A stretch of 64,000 bases of DNA from Gammaproteobacteria bacterium (GTDB taxonomy: Bacteria; Pseudomonadota; Gammaproteobacteria; Enterobacterales; Kangiellaceae), in contig JABXHY010000024.1 of assembly GCA_013373375.1 (NCBI GenBank), positions 124,001 to 188,000 of the forward strand, written 5' to 3'. Of this stretch, positions 19,017 to 29,311 are shown piece by piece. Each line of letters begins with the position of its first letter. Position 1 is the stretch's first letter. The notes below the pieces were generated by a model. It did no database searches, was not told the origin of the DNA, and was given only the letters and a program-made list of their open reading frames with translations. Made by a program: the position numbers and the translations under genes.

Positions 19017-20507
19017 ATGAGAATCGCTTATTTTGTGATCATTTTGTTCTTAAGTTGCCTAGCGAAATCAAGTTTCGCAGAAGAAAGCGACAAGCAAGTT
19101 GATCCTTTTCCAGAGGAAGTAACATCGGTTACTGAGCACGAGTTGGAAGTTGGTGATACAACTTTAGATTATACGGCGACGGCTGGAACCTCTTTTGTTT
19201 TCAATAAAGAACACAAAAAAATAGGCAATATTTTTTACGTTGCATATACCAAAAAGCAGGGTGGTAAAAATCGTCCCATTACATTTGCCTACAATGGTGG
19301 ACCTGGTTCTGCGTCAGTTTGGTTACATATGGGAGCACTTGGGCCTAAGAGGGTGGTAATGGACAAAGACGGCTTTATGCCAAAGCCACCTTATCAAGCT
19401 GTCGACAACGCTTACTCTATTTTAGATCTCACTGATATTGTATTTATTGATCCAGTTGGTACTGGTTATAGTCGTGCAGCAGCAGAGGGCAGTAACCAAG
19501 ACTTTCATGGGACTTGGGAAGATATTGAAACAGTTTCAGAATTTATTCGGCTTTACCTTACTCGAAATAATCGATGGAGCTCGCCTAAATATCTTGCTGG
19601 CGAATCCTATGGAACACTTAGGTCTGCTGGTATTGCTTACCATATGGGACAGAATTTAGGCGTCAACTTTAATGGCATCATTTTAATCTCATCCATTTTG
19701 AATTACACGCTTGATGAGTTTGACCAAGGCGTGAACATTCAGGCTCCCATAATGCTTCTACCCACCTATACCGCTACGGCTTTCTATCATGGCAAACTTG
19801 GAACTAAGTTCAAAACTGTCGAAGAGGCGATAGCATCTGCAAAACAATTCGCAATGTCTGACTACGCTATAGCTTTATTACAAGGCGATTTAATCGATCT
19901 TGATAAAAAGCGCACAATTGCACGTCAGCTAGCAGACCTTACAGGGTTACCTGTTGAGCAAATTTTTCGACGTAATTTAATCATCGACATGTCAACATTT
20001 TTACATTTTCTGCGACGAGATGAAGGATTGACGTTAGGAAGGCTTGATAGTCGGTTTACAACGCCAGAAATTGATGCGATGGAGCAGCCTGGATATCGAG
20101 ATCCAAGTTACATGGCGATTCATGGGCCTTACACCGAAACTTTAATGAATTATATTCGAAGTGATTTAAAGTTTAATACAGATTTGGTTTATCATATTTT
20201 GGGTGGTGGTGTAAGCAGTTGGAAGACAGAAAAGTTTTCAAAAGACGCTTTTGATATGAGTCGAAAACTTCGTCACGCCATGTTGCGCAATCCAGATATG
20301 AAAGTATTTGTTGCTAATGGGTATTACGATATGGCAACGCCATTTTTTGCGACGGAATATAACTTTTCTCATATGGGACTACCAAAAGAGTTTAGAGACA
20401 ATATTATGATGACCTACTACCAGTCTGGTCACATGATGTACATACGAAAACCTGACTTGATAAAACTTAAAAAAGACTTAAACAACTTTTATCTTTTCTC
20501 CAAGTAA
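19017..20507 (+). CDS. S10 family serine carboxypeptidase-like peptidase
   Basis: TFAYNGGPGSASVWLHMG, FIDPVGTGYSRA, LAGESYGTLR catalytic Ser motif, NGYYDMATPF, GHMMY. Confidence 0.9.
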   Translation: MRIAYFVIILFLSCLAKSSFAEESDKQVDPFPEEVTSVTEHELEVGDTTLDYTATAGTSFVFNKEHKKIGNIFYVAYTKKQGGKNRPITFAYNGGPGSASVWLHMGALGPKRVVMDKDGFMPKPPYQAVDNAYSILDLTDIVFIDPVGTGYSRAAAEGSNQDFHGTWEDIETVSEFIRLYLTRNNRWSSPKYLAGESYGTLRSAGIAYHMGQNLGVNFNGIILISSILNYTLDEFDQGVNIQAPIMLLPTYTATAFYHGKLGTKFKTVEEAIASAKQFAMSDYAIALLQGDLIDLDKKRTIARQLADLTGLPVEQIFRRNLIIDMSTFLHFLRRDEGLTLGRLDSRFTTPEIDAMEQPGYRDPSYMAIHGPYTETLMNYIRSDLKFNTDLVYHILGGGVSSWKTEKFSKDAFDMSRKLRHAMLRNPDMKVFVANGYYDMATPFFATEYNFSHMGLPKEFRDNIMMTYYQSGHMMYIRKPDLIKLKKDLNNFYLFSK

Positions 20508-20513
20508 AGTTGC

Positions 20514-21026
20514 TTGTTTAATATGAGAGAGAAGATTGATGATATCTTGTTCACACTTGGCTGCAATATCGAGCGCTATCAGCACCCTCCATTGCCCACG
20601 AGTGATGCAGCAAAAGAGCTATGCATTGAAAGAAGTGGTGTTCAAATAAAAAACCTTTTTCTAAATGATAATTATCGGAAACGACATTTTTTGTTGTTGA
20701 CTACGCCTGAAAAAAAGATTGATTTAAAGGTATTATCTAAGCAACTGAAGGTGTCTCGCTTAGGATTCGCATCGTCGAGACGGTTGAATCACTATCTTAA
20801 TGGTCAGCCCGGTCATGTTAGCTTTTTACTATTGGTAAATGATCAAGAGAAAAATGTTGAGTTATTAATTGATCAAGATATTTGGCAGGCAGAGAGTTTA
20901 CAAGCGCATCCTGGTATTAACACTGAAACTTATGTCTTATCAAAAGTAGATGTTGTGAAGTTTCTAAAATATACAGGGCATGAATCGAAAATTGTATATG
21001 TACCAATAGCGAATTCCGAAGAGTGA
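20514..21026 (+). CDS. ProX/YbaK-type prolyl-tRNA deacylase-like protein
   Basis: Pattern KNLFLNDN..KRHFLLLTTPEKKIDLK.L.KQLKVSRLGFAS, PGHVSFLLLVND as in PrdX/ProX proteins; likely start MREK (20523). Confidence 0.8.
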   Translation: MFNMREKIDDILFTLGCNIERYQHPPLPTSDAAKELCIERSGVQIKNLFLNDNYRKRHFLLLTTPEKKIDLKVLSKQLKVSRLGFASSRRLNHYLNGQPGHVSFLLLVNDQEKNVELLIDQDIWQAESLQAHPGINTETYVLSKVDVVKFLKYTGHESKIVYVPIANSEE

Positions 21027-21030
21027 ATAA

Positions 21031-21606
21031 ATGAAAGAAAATATTGAAATATTGAGCTCAGTGCGGAATTGGTTAGAGAAAATAGTTATTGGTGAAAATT
21101 TCTGTCCTTTCGCCAAAAATCCTTTTGAAGCTAATTCGATTGTATTTAAAGTTTTTCGTGCCTTGGAAAATAAAAATGAACCTAGTGCTTCAATTGAAAA
21201 ATTATTGATGGAAACCTTGAGTGCTATTGTAGAGTGTTGTGAAGAACTGGATAACAACCAAAACATCGAGACTACACTGCTTATTTTGGATAACTCTTGG
21301 TTAAACTTTAACGATTTCTTGGTTTTAATAGAGGCTGCAGATGAAATTCTCGACCAGTGCGATTACAGAGGCACTTACCAAGTAGCTCATTTTCATCCTG
21401 ACTATCAGTTTGCTGGAGTAGCGAAGACTGCTGCTCAAAATTTCACTAATCGTTCACCAGTTCCCATCATTCATATATTACGAGAGAAGTCGATTTCGAA
21501 CGCCTTAATGTCTGTGAAAAATCCAGAGAAAATTCCAACGAGGAACGTTTTGCATGCTGAGAAAAAAGGTGCTGCTTATTTTATCGAAATACTAAATGAC
21601 CTTTAA
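21031..21606 (+). CDS. DUF1415 family protein
   Basis: VRNWLEKIVIGENFCPFAKNPF...YQVAHFHPDYQFAG... typical of DUF1415. Confidence 0.85.
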   Translation: MKENIEILSSVRNWLEKIVIGENFCPFAKNPFEANSIVFKVFRALENKNEPSASIEKLLMETLSAIVECCEELDNNQNIETTLLILDNSWLNFNDFLVLIEAADEILDQCDYRGTYQVAHFHPDYQFAGVAKTAAQNFTNRSPVPIIHILREKSISNALMSVKNPEKIPTRNVLHAEKKGAAYFIEILNDL

Positions 21607-21678
21607 TAAGTTGGAACTGTAAACTTTTTATTCGACTTATTTAAAAATCCAATGAATAAAAAACCTTGAGAAATCATT

Positions 21679-22200
21679 ATGAATAAAATCATGTATAGAA
21701 AATCGATGACCTGTATTATTGCACTTTTCGCTAATGCATTAATCTTCTCATTGAGCCATGCAAGTGAATCGCCATCGAATTCAATGGCAAACGAGAAAAC
21801 TAAGATTGCTAAAACACTTGATAGCTTGCATCGCTACGCAGCATCAGCTGAAGGCGAAAAATATTTTAGTCTATTCACCGAAAATGCATTGTATATTGGA
21901 ACTGATGTTTCTGAAACTTGGTCAATTGATGAGTTTAAGCAATTTGCAGCCCCTTATTTTAATCAAGGAAAAGGCTGGCTTTACACCGTGAAAAGTCGGA
22001 CGATTACATTGTCACAAAATCAAGGTTATGCTTGGTTCGTAGAGGTTCTTGACAACGAAAAATACGGAGTCTCTAGAGGTACTGGTGTATTAGTGAATTC
22101 ACATGGTAAGTGGAGAATTGCGCAATATCATCTGACATTTCCAATACCTAACAGTTTAGCAGAGAGCATTACTCAACAAATTAAATCAGCCGCTAAGTAG
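21679..22200 (+). CDS. Secreted SnoaL/NTF2-like (DUF4440-like) protein
   Basis: Signal peptide; KYFSLFTENALYIGTDVSETWSIDEFKQFAAPYF... GKWRIAQYHLTFPIPN. Confidence 0.75.
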   Translation: MNKIMYRKSMTCIIALFANALIFSLSHASESPSNSMANEKTKIAKTLDSLHRYAASAEGEKYFSLFTENALYIGTDVSETWSIDEFKQFAAPYFNQGKGWLYTVKSRTITLSQNQGYAWFVEVLDNEKYGVSRGTGVLVNSHGKWRIAQYHLTFPIPNSLAESITQQIKSAAK

Positions 22201-22275
22201 GTTAAAATATTGTATATCGTCGCCAGTTAAAGAGCGGCGAAAGGATTTCGTTACATATAACATTGGTAAAAATAA

Positions 22276-23172
22276 ATGTGGTTTAAAAATATTCACTTAT
22301 ATCGTTTTAATGAGTCGATTCCCTTCGATCAAATAGAGTTAGAAGAAAAGTTAAAAGAACAAAAGTTTCAACCTTGCGCTCGTCAATCCAAAGAGTCCAT
22401 GGGATGGATATCTCCTTTATCCAGAGACGGCGACGACTTGGTTTACGAAGCTAACAAATGTTTTCTTTTTGCCATGCGAAGAGAGCAGAAAGTGATCCCT
22501 CCTTCCATGGTGAACGAGCTGCTGGAAGAAAGAATAGCTGAGATAGAAATGGAACAAGGCAGGAAAGTATTTCGCAAAGAGCGTCAGCAATTTAAAGAAG
22601 ATATTTTAGCATTGTTGTTACCCAAAGCCTTTACTCGGTCAACGCATACTCATGCGTATTTTGATACCCAGGCAAATATACTGGCAGTGAATGCAGCGAG
22701 TTCAGCTTTGGCTGATACATTTATTAGCTTATTAATAGAATCCTTAGGAACACTTGGAGCGGTAAAGTTAGACAGCGAACCTTCTCCAAGTTTAACGATG
22801 AATGGTTGGTTAACAGAACAACTCCCCGAGAACTTAGAATTAACTGGGGAATATGAGCTTAAAGATCCTCAAGATGAGAGAACTGCTCGTTTTAAAGATA
22901 CAGAGTCCTCTAACGACATAATTGTCGATTTGATAGCAGATGGATTTTGGACAACAAAACTCGGTGTGCAGTTTGAAGATATTTTTAAGTGTAATATAAC
23001 GGATAAACTTCAAATAAAATCAATTAAGTACACGGAGCAACTTCTTAACCAAAATGATGAATTGGATCTCGAGGATGCCACGGCAAAGTTTGATGCAGAC
23101 TTCGTTTTAATGAGTTCTTCCATTCGTGCGTTCTATCAACAACTCAAAGTATGGTTTCCTATGCCTGAGTAA
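22276..23172 (+). CDS. rdgC: Recombination-associated protein RdgC
   Basis: MWFKNIHLYRF...GWISPL...LLPKAFTRSTHTHAYFD; highly characteristic. Confidence 0.95.
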   Translation: MWFKNIHLYRFNESIPFDQIELEEKLKEQKFQPCARQSKESMGWISPLSRDGDDLVYEANKCFLFAMRREQKVIPPSMVNELLEERIAEIEMEQGRKVFRKERQQFKEDILALLLPKAFTRSTHTHAYFDTQANILAVNAASSALADTFISLLIESLGTLGAVKLDSEPSPSLTMNGWLTEQLPENLELTGEYELKDPQDERTARFKDTESSNDIIVDLIADGFWTTKLGVQFEDIFKCNITDKLQIKSIKYTEQLLNQNDELDLEDATAKFDADFVLMSSSIRAFYQQLKVWFPMPE

Positions 23173-23238
23173 AGGTATTTTTGTCATACGAAATTAGTAT
23201 TTTTTTCGCAATAAATTATGGGGAATTGGAGTTGAATT

Positions 23239-24534
23239 ATGTGCAAGTCAAAAATCAGTCTTTCAATTGCTTTATTGGCACTTAGTTTAAATGTCTCTGC
23301 TTCGAGTTGGAATGAAATACGAAAGCAACGCATTTCTCAGTTGTTGCCTAAAGCTATGGCGTCTGCCAACGTCGACGCTTGGATCAGTATCTGCCGAGAA
23401 AACAACAATGACCCCCTTGCAGAGCATATCGGTTGTGAAAATGCAGGAGCACCTGCGGCCGTCATTTTTTATCGCTCAAAATCTAAGTTTAACTCGATTG
23501 TTTTTTCTCCAGTAGGTGAGGCAACTGCACTTAAGGAAATGGAGCTGCATGATAAGGTGGTTCCTGTTCCTAGAGGAAGTTCGGCAGTAGCAATGGCTGC
23601 AGAGCTATTAAACTCTTTAGATTTAAAGACAATAGCGATAAACAGTTCAGTTAATAATGCGCAAGCTGACGGATTATCTTATTCACAATATTTGACGTTG
23701 TCTGAACTATTGGGGGCAACTAAAGCTAACGCTTTAGTTTCATCTGAAGAGCTGGTTTATCAGTGGCTCTCGATAAAGTTGCCAACAGAAATTTCTATCA
23801 TGGCTGAAGCTGCGAGAATTACTGCACAATGGCAAGAAGAAGCTTACCGTCAAGTCATACCAGGCAAAACAACTGATGCTGAACTAGCTGCCTTTTTAAA
23901 ATCAAAGATGAAGCAACTTGGTGTTACTGATGCTTGGGCACCGGATCAAAATCCGAATGTTAACTCGGGTTCCGATCGGGGGCATTCACACGCGACAGAT
24001 AAAGTGATTATGCCTGGTGATATCATACAAATCGACTTTGGGATAAAAGTAGAGGATCGCTGGGTAACGGATATTCAACGCTTCGCCTATGTATTAAAGC
24101 CTGATGAATTAGAGCCACCAGACAATATCGCCCATTATTGGAACAGTGCAAAAGCTGGCAGTCGAGCCGCATTTGCAGCAATGAAACCAGGCGCTAGAGG
24201 TGTTGATGTAGATGAGGCTCAACGAAAGGTTATGGAAAGTCAGGGGTCTTTACCAGTGATGTGGAGTACCGGCCACCCGGTTGGTTACGTTGCGCACGAT
24301 ACTGGGCCTAACTTGGGTGGTTCTCGAGGTGCGACAGTAAGACCTGCTTCAAAAAGAAAGCTTCAATCAGGTATGGTATTCGCTTTTGATGGCTTTTATA
24401 GTTGGACGCTTCCATCTGGAGGGGTAAAAACTATTTCAGTGGAGGAAATGGTAGAGATTACAGAAGATGGAGCCAAATTTCTGACTTCGCCACAGGAAGA
24501 ATTGATACTTATCCGCTCTAAAAAATATGAGTAA
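23239..24534 (+). CDS. Secreted M24 family metallopeptidase (Xaa-Pro aminopeptidase-like)
   Basis: Signal peptide; pita-bread motifs GDIIQIDFGIKVEDRWVTDIQRF, TGHPVGYVAHDTGP. Confidence 0.88.
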   Translation: MCKSKISLSIALLALSLNVSASSWNEIRKQRISQLLPKAMASANVDAWISICRENNNDPLAEHIGCENAGAPAAVIFYRSKSKFNSIVFSPVGEATALKEMELHDKVVPVPRGSSAVAMAAELLNSLDLKTIAINSSVNNAQADGLSYSQYLTLSELLGATKANALVSSEELVYQWLSIKLPTEISIMAEAARITAQWQEEAYRQVIPGKTTDAELAAFLKSKMKQLGVTDAWAPDQNPNVNSGSDRGHSHATDKVIMPGDIIQIDFGIKVEDRWVTDIQRFAYVLKPDELEPPDNIAHYWNSAKAGSRAAFAAMKPGARGVDVDEAQRKVMESQGSLPVMWSTGHPVGYVAHDTGPNLGGSRGATVRPASKRKLQSGMVFAFDGFYSWTLPSGGVKTISVEEMVEITEDGAKFLTSPQEELILIRSKKYE

Positions 24535-24535
24535 G

Positions 24536-26803
24536 TTACGCAAGTGAATCGGATATTCGATTACGGTCGGATATCCAGCTAATCAAATCTTCTTTTGGCA
24601 TAGGTTTCGCGAAATAGTAACCTTGTACAGAAGACACGTATTTCTGTTTTAAAATTGAGAACTGCTCTTCTGTTTCGACACCTTCGGCAATAACTTTGAT
24701 ATCAAGATTGAAAGCAAGGGAAATGATTGCATTTATGATTGCATTTCCGGATTTTGACGTTACCATTTTATCGATGAAGCTTTTATCTATTTTTAATTCG
24801 TTGATTGGAAAAGTATGCAAATAATTTAAAGAAGAATATCCAGTACCAAAGTCATCAATAGATAGTTTAAATCCCTGTTCTTTTAATTGTTCCATTTGAT
24901 TAATCGATTGTTCTACTTTATCTACTAGCATTGATTCTGTGATTTCAAGTTTAAAAAAGCTAGGTAATAATTGATACTTGTTCACAATGGATACTAAACG
25001 AGTGGCTAAATTAGCCGATTTGAATTCGCCCGCACTTAAATTTACAGCAATTGAAAAGTTGGTGGTTGTCAGTTCTTTTGCCATGAGCTCCAACAATAGT
25101 TGGCAGGACTGCTCAAAAACTTGATGCTCAATTTTTTGAATTAATCCAAATTGTTCTGCAACAGACAAAAACAGATAAGGTGATAAAATACCTTTAACAG
25201 GATGCGCCCATCGCACTAGAGCTTCAACGCCAATTAGGTCTCCGCTCATGCTGACTTGAGGTTGAAAATAAGCAATAAATTGCTGTTCAGTAATTGCCGA
25301 AATTATGTCGCGTTCTATTTCAATTTGCTGATCAATAATGCTTTGTAAATTAGGATCGAAAAAGCTGAACTCATTTCCGCTTTGTTTTTTACTTCGATAC
25401 ATAGCTGCATCGGCCTGTTTTAAAACATCATCAATTCCTGCATACGTATCATTAAATATCGCAATGCCAATACTACAACATAATTGAAAACTTGAGTGTC
25501 CTGCGTGCATAGGATCTTTAAAGGCAGAAAGTAGTTTTTTAGCAATCACGGTGACTTCTTCGGTAATAGCATCGACGGTAGCTTCTGTATTTTCAATCAG
25601 AATAATAAACTCATCACCACCGAGCCTTGCTAATGTGTCTGTACTGCGAATAATTGGTTTTAATCGGTGTGCAGTTTGCTGAAGTAATTTGTCTCCGATG
25701 CTATGACCAAGTGAATCATTGATTCTTTTAAAATTATCCAAATCTAAAAAAAGCACGGCTCCGTATGATTTTTCTCGCTTAACTTTTTCTAATAATTTTT
25801 TTAGTCGATTGGTTACCAAACGTCTATTTGGTAAGTCGGTTAACGGATCGTAGAATGCAAGTCGCTCTGCTTCAATTTGAGCTTGTTTTTTGTCGGTTAT
25901 ATCTCTAACTATAGATAGTACGTAACGCTTTGCTTGGTCATCCGGATTGTATTGTGTTAATTCCGCCATGCGGGCTTCAAAAAAACGACGACCAATCGCC
26001 ACGTCTAATTCATATTCTATTTGCTGCGATTCTCCAGATTGAAATAATTTGTCTATTGCATCAGCAACCAATGAGGCAATTTCTTTGGGGAGTGTTTCTT
26101 GAATTGTTTTATGATGAAAAGAGCGATTTGGATAAATAAGTAGCTCTTTATTGCCGCCAAAAGATTCAACAAAAACTCCATGCTCATCGGTAATAAAACC
26201 CAAGTCCGGTAATACAGAAGTAAATACTTTTAATTGTTGATTGACTCGAGTTATTTCTTTGAGGGTCTGCTTAAGATCTTGAGCCTCTTTGGTGCGAACC
26301 AGAGCTACCTTGATAAGTTCGCTAAGTTTATCGATAAGTTGTATATCCGATGAATCTGGCATCTTAGGTTCATCAAAGTATATATTTAAGCTCCCTACAG
26401 CACATTCACTGTTATCAAATACCGGTGTTGCCCAACAGGAATATAAACTGTAATCGGTAATTAAATGTTGAAAGTTTACAAGTAAAGGATCTTTGGTGGT
26501 GTCCTTGATAATGACATGTGTCCCACTGTGTATAGCCGAGCTACAGGGCGAAACAGTTGGTCCAATATCTAATCCAATCAGAGCATCAAAGTAGGGTTGT
26601 GGCAACGTTGCGCTAAATCCTTTCGCGAGTTTATTATTTTCAGCGAGTAAGATAGAACTTTTGACATTGTTCTTTCCAAGAAACAAATCTATAAGTTCAC
26701 ATACTTTCGAAAGAATGGTTGTTAAGTCACTATCGGTCGCAATTAAACGTAAGACTTCTTGTTGCGCGTCGAGGAATTCTGTGACACTTGAAATCGTTTT
26801 CAA
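24536..26803 (-). CDS. GAF-PAS-GGDEF-EAL c-di-GMP turnover protein
   Basis: RLGGDEFIIL and IGVEALVRW / DDFGTGYSSL motifs, both intact; N-terminal GAF-like and central PAS-like regions. Confidence 0.92.
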   Translation of the reverse strand: MKTISSVTEFLDAQQEVLRLIATDSDLTTILSKVCELIDLFLGKNNVKSSILLAENNKLAKGFSATLPQPYFDALIGLDIGPTVSPCSSAIHSGTHVIIKDTTKDPLLVNFQHLITDYSLYSCWATPVFDNSECAVGSLNIYFDEPKMPDSSDIQLIDKLSELIKVALVRTKEAQDLKQTLKEITRVNQQLKVFTSVLPDLGFITDEHGVFVESFGGNKELLIYPNRSFHHKTIQETLPKEIASLVADAIDKLFQSGESQQIEYELDVAIGRRFFEARMAELTQYNPDDQAKRYVLSIVRDITDKKQAQIEAERLAFYDPLTDLPNRRLVTNRLKKLLEKVKREKSYGAVLFLDLDNFKRINDSLGHSIGDKLLQQTAHRLKPIIRSTDTLARLGGDEFIILIENTEATVDAITEEVTVIAKKLLSAFKDPMHAGHSSFQLCCSIGIAIFNDTYAGIDDVLKQADAAMYRSKKQSGNEFSFFDPNLQSIIDQQIEIERDIISAITEQQFIAYFQPQVSMSGDLIGVEALVRWAHPVKGILSPYLFLSVAEQFGLIQKIEHQVFEQSCQLLLELMAKELTTTNFSIAVNLSAGEFKSANLATRLVSIVNKYQLLPSFFKLEITESMLVDKVEQSINQMEQLKEQGFKLSIDDFGTGYSSLNYLHTFPINELKIDKSFIDKMVTSKSGNAIINAIISLAFNLDIKVIAEGVETEEQFSILKQKYVSSVQGYYFAKPMPKEDLISWISDRNRISDSLA

Positions 26804-27006
26804 AAAGCCCTGCCTATTTTTATATCTTTATGAGATTGCTTGAGCCGTACGTCTATTGATGCGCTCTACACACCTTTATTAACCGTAGTATTGAGTAATA
26901 TGAATGTCAATTTGAGCTGTTATGGCTGTCTTGCTTTTCAGAACTGGTGATTTTTATATTTCATAATTCAGTGAGTGCTATTTAAGGCAGATTTAAGAGG
27001 AAAAAT

Positions 27007-27546
27007 ATGAATCAATTTAATGCTATTGCTCTCGGTCTTGTTACGTTAATTCTCAGTGGTTGTATGACGAATTACCCAAACCAAGATATTATCGGGAAGA
27101 CATTTCCTTCCGTTGTAGGAGAGTCACTGGAAAAAGAGCAGGTTGTGTTGCCAGAGAAATTCAATGAACAACGCTCAGTGCTGTTAATTGGTTATGTGCA
27201 AAATTCCCAGTTCGATATCGACCGGTGGCTTATTGGACTGGATATGACCAATACGAGTGTTCCGGTATATGAGTTGCCAACCATCGCAGGAATGTTTCCA
27301 CAATTTTTTGAAACTCAAATAAATAATGGTATGCGAAAAGGGATACCAAAGGAGTTGTGGAAAGGTGTTATTACAATATACGAAGATGGTGAAACTGTTC
27401 AGGCATTTACGGGGAATCAAAATCCAAATAATGCAAGAGCCATTGTTATTGATGATTCTGGTACGATTTTATTTTTTCATGATCGAGGGTTCTCAGTTGA
27501 TGCCCTTAAACAGTTACGAGCGGCCATATCGACGAGTAATCAATAG
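27007..27546 (+). CDS. Lipoprotein of unknown function
   Basis: Lipobox ILSGCMTN. Confidence 0.7.
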   Translation: MNQFNAIALGLVTLILSGCMTNYPNQDIIGKTFPSVVGESLEKEQVVLPEKFNEQRSVLLIGYVQNSQFDIDRWLIGLDMTNTSVPVYELPTIAGMFPQFFETQINNGMRKGIPKELWKGVITIYEDGETVQAFTGNQNPNNARAIVIDDSGTILFFHDRGFSVDALKQLRAAISTSNQ

Positions 27547-27554
27547 CCAACAAC

Positions 27555-28271
27555 GTGAACCTTAGTAACCAAGCAATTTTTACCATGCTTTTAAAGTGTC
27601 TGATGGGGTTAGTGTTACATTGTCTTATAATTCAAGAAGCGTATGCTTTGAGCAATATTGCCAAAAAGGGAGATAAAGATCACAACAATTTTATGTCAGG
27701 ATCGCTTATTCAACTAAGTGAACAGACAAGTGAAAATGCAATTAATAAAGATAAGGATTATAAAAAAGTGCAGAAGCGGCTGCCGCTAAAGTCTGAGTGG
27801 TTAATCGTTAATGATTCCGTTATGGGGGGCGTATCGGAAAGCCATTTAGTGTTCGATGATAAAATTCAAGCTCTAATATTTTCCGGAAAACTTTCTTTGG
27901 ATAATAATGGCGGTTTTGTAAGCGTGCGCCGCGAAGTTCCCAACAATTTTTTTAGTTTATCTACTTATATTTGCGTGGGCTTTGAATTAAATGCGCGCCG
28001 AACATTACAAATACGTCTTCGTAATAATTCGACCTTCGATGGAGTAGCCTATGTGTCCGAGGTTTCTGGAACCGGTGAGCTCAGTTACGTCAAGTTGCCG
28101 ATCGAACAGTTTAGACCTCGATTCAGAGGCTGGGATTTGTCTAATGATCCAAGAGTTTCAACAGTCATTAATTCTTTAGATATCGCTCAGTTTGGGTTTT
28201 TAATTGGCGATAAAAACACATCGCCATTTCAGTTAAAAATTCACTCTATATTAGCTTGCGATCACGATTAA
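27555..28271 (+). CDS. CIA30 family protein
   Basis: W.IVNDSVMGGVSES....I.FSGKLSLDNNGGFVSVR is the CIA30 signature. Confidence 0.85.
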   Translation: MNLSNQAIFTMLLKCLMGLVLHCLIIQEAYALSNIAKKGDKDHNNFMSGSLIQLSEQTSENAINKDKDYKKVQKRLPLKSEWLIVNDSVMGGVSESHLVFDDKIQALIFSGKLSLDNNGGFVSVRREVPNNFFSLSTYICVGFELNARRTLQIRLRNNSTFDGVAYVSEVSGTGELSYVKLPIEQFRPRFRGWDLSNDPRVSTVINSLDIAQFGFLIGDKNTSPFQLKIHSILACDHD

Positions 28272-28309
28272 TCACTAGCGTCTTGCCAACAATAATAAGG
28301 CTTTGTTTC

Positions 28310-28864
28310 TTACTGTGTAACTTTTTCCATTTTAAAAGCTAGAGTGAATCTAGAAAATTGGCTGACGATTGACGGAGGTCTACCTGAGTGCATTATTCGG
28401 CTGTCAAAAACTACTAAACGTCCCGGTTTGGGTGTGCATGCGAACCCAATTTCATTTTGTTGATTGAAAAATAAGGTTTCTCCAGCCCAATCAATATGCC
28501 ATTTAGGGACGATATACCATAGGCAGGTAAGTTCATGGTTGGTGGCATCAACATGTGAAAACATGGGATCTGTAAAGCTACCGTAATTCACATAGGATCT
28601 GTAGGGTTTAAAAGAGTTGGCTCCTAAGTAGTTATTTACAAAGTTAACAGTGTGTTTCCATATGGGTTGTGCGTCTAACTCTTTGATATCTAACTCATGA
28701 GCCCAATGTGGAAAGGCTGCTGTATCGGGTCTCCCAACTTCGTTTTTGACGAAAGGGGCGTTGTAGAAGCGTCTCACCAGACCGTCGAGATAGTCGTGTT
28801 GCAGTATATTATCGGCCACTAACAGGCGTTTGCCGTCAATTTCAAGATTATGCGTCAAGGTCAT
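28310..28864 (-). CDS. 2OG-Fe(II) oxygenase family protein
   Basis: MFSHVDATNHELT (HxD), WAGETLFF, KPGRLVVFDSRIMHSGRPP. Confidence 0.82.
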   Translation of the reverse strand: MTLTHNLEIDGKRLLVADNILQHDYLDGLVRRFYNAPFVKNEVGRPDTAAFPHWAHELDIKELDAQPIWKHTVNFVNNYLGANSFKPYRSYVNYGSFTDPMFSHVDATNHELTCLWYIVPKWHIDWAGETLFFNQQNEIGFACTPKPGRLVVFDSRIMHSGRPPSIVSQFSRFTLAFKMEKVTQ

Positions 28865-29034
28865 GTGATTAAGTAGTGTTAATGAATATTTGGAAAGATA
28901 TTAGCGATTCGCTTCGCCAATGTAAATCTGTGCGCAAAATCTCCTTCTGTCGTAAATAATTACACAATTACCCAGTGACAAGGGTTGTATATTTGATAGA
29001 ATTGAGATTCTTAGTCGTAAATAAGGAAGTAATT

Positions 29035-29271
29035 ATGTATAAATCACTAGTTATCGCAGCTGTAGTTGCAATCACTGCTGGGTGTTCATCGGTTGGAGAT
29101 GGAACTCAAGTAGCGAGCTTGTCAGATTCTGATTTGGTATGTAAAAAAGTCAAAAAGACTGGCACTAATATCCCTACAAGAATGTGCGCGAGCAAAGAAG
29201 AATGGGATCGTCAAGCAGAAGAAGCACAAGCTGAAATGCAGAGAATGCAGACCAAAACTATGGGTCAATAA
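29035..29271 (+). CDS. Small lipoprotein (~78 aa)
   Basis: MYKSLVIAAVVAITAGCSSVG lipobox; RBS AAGGAAG; two Cys in VCKKVKKTGTNIPTRMC. Confidence 0.75.
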   Translation: MYKSLVIAAVVAITAGCSSVGDGTQVASLSDSDLVCKKVKKTGTNIPTRMCASKEEWDRQAEEAQAEMQRMQTKTMGQ

Positions 29272-29311
29272 ATTCTTCAAAATGGTTAACCTCTGCTCTT
29301 ATGTTAACCAT

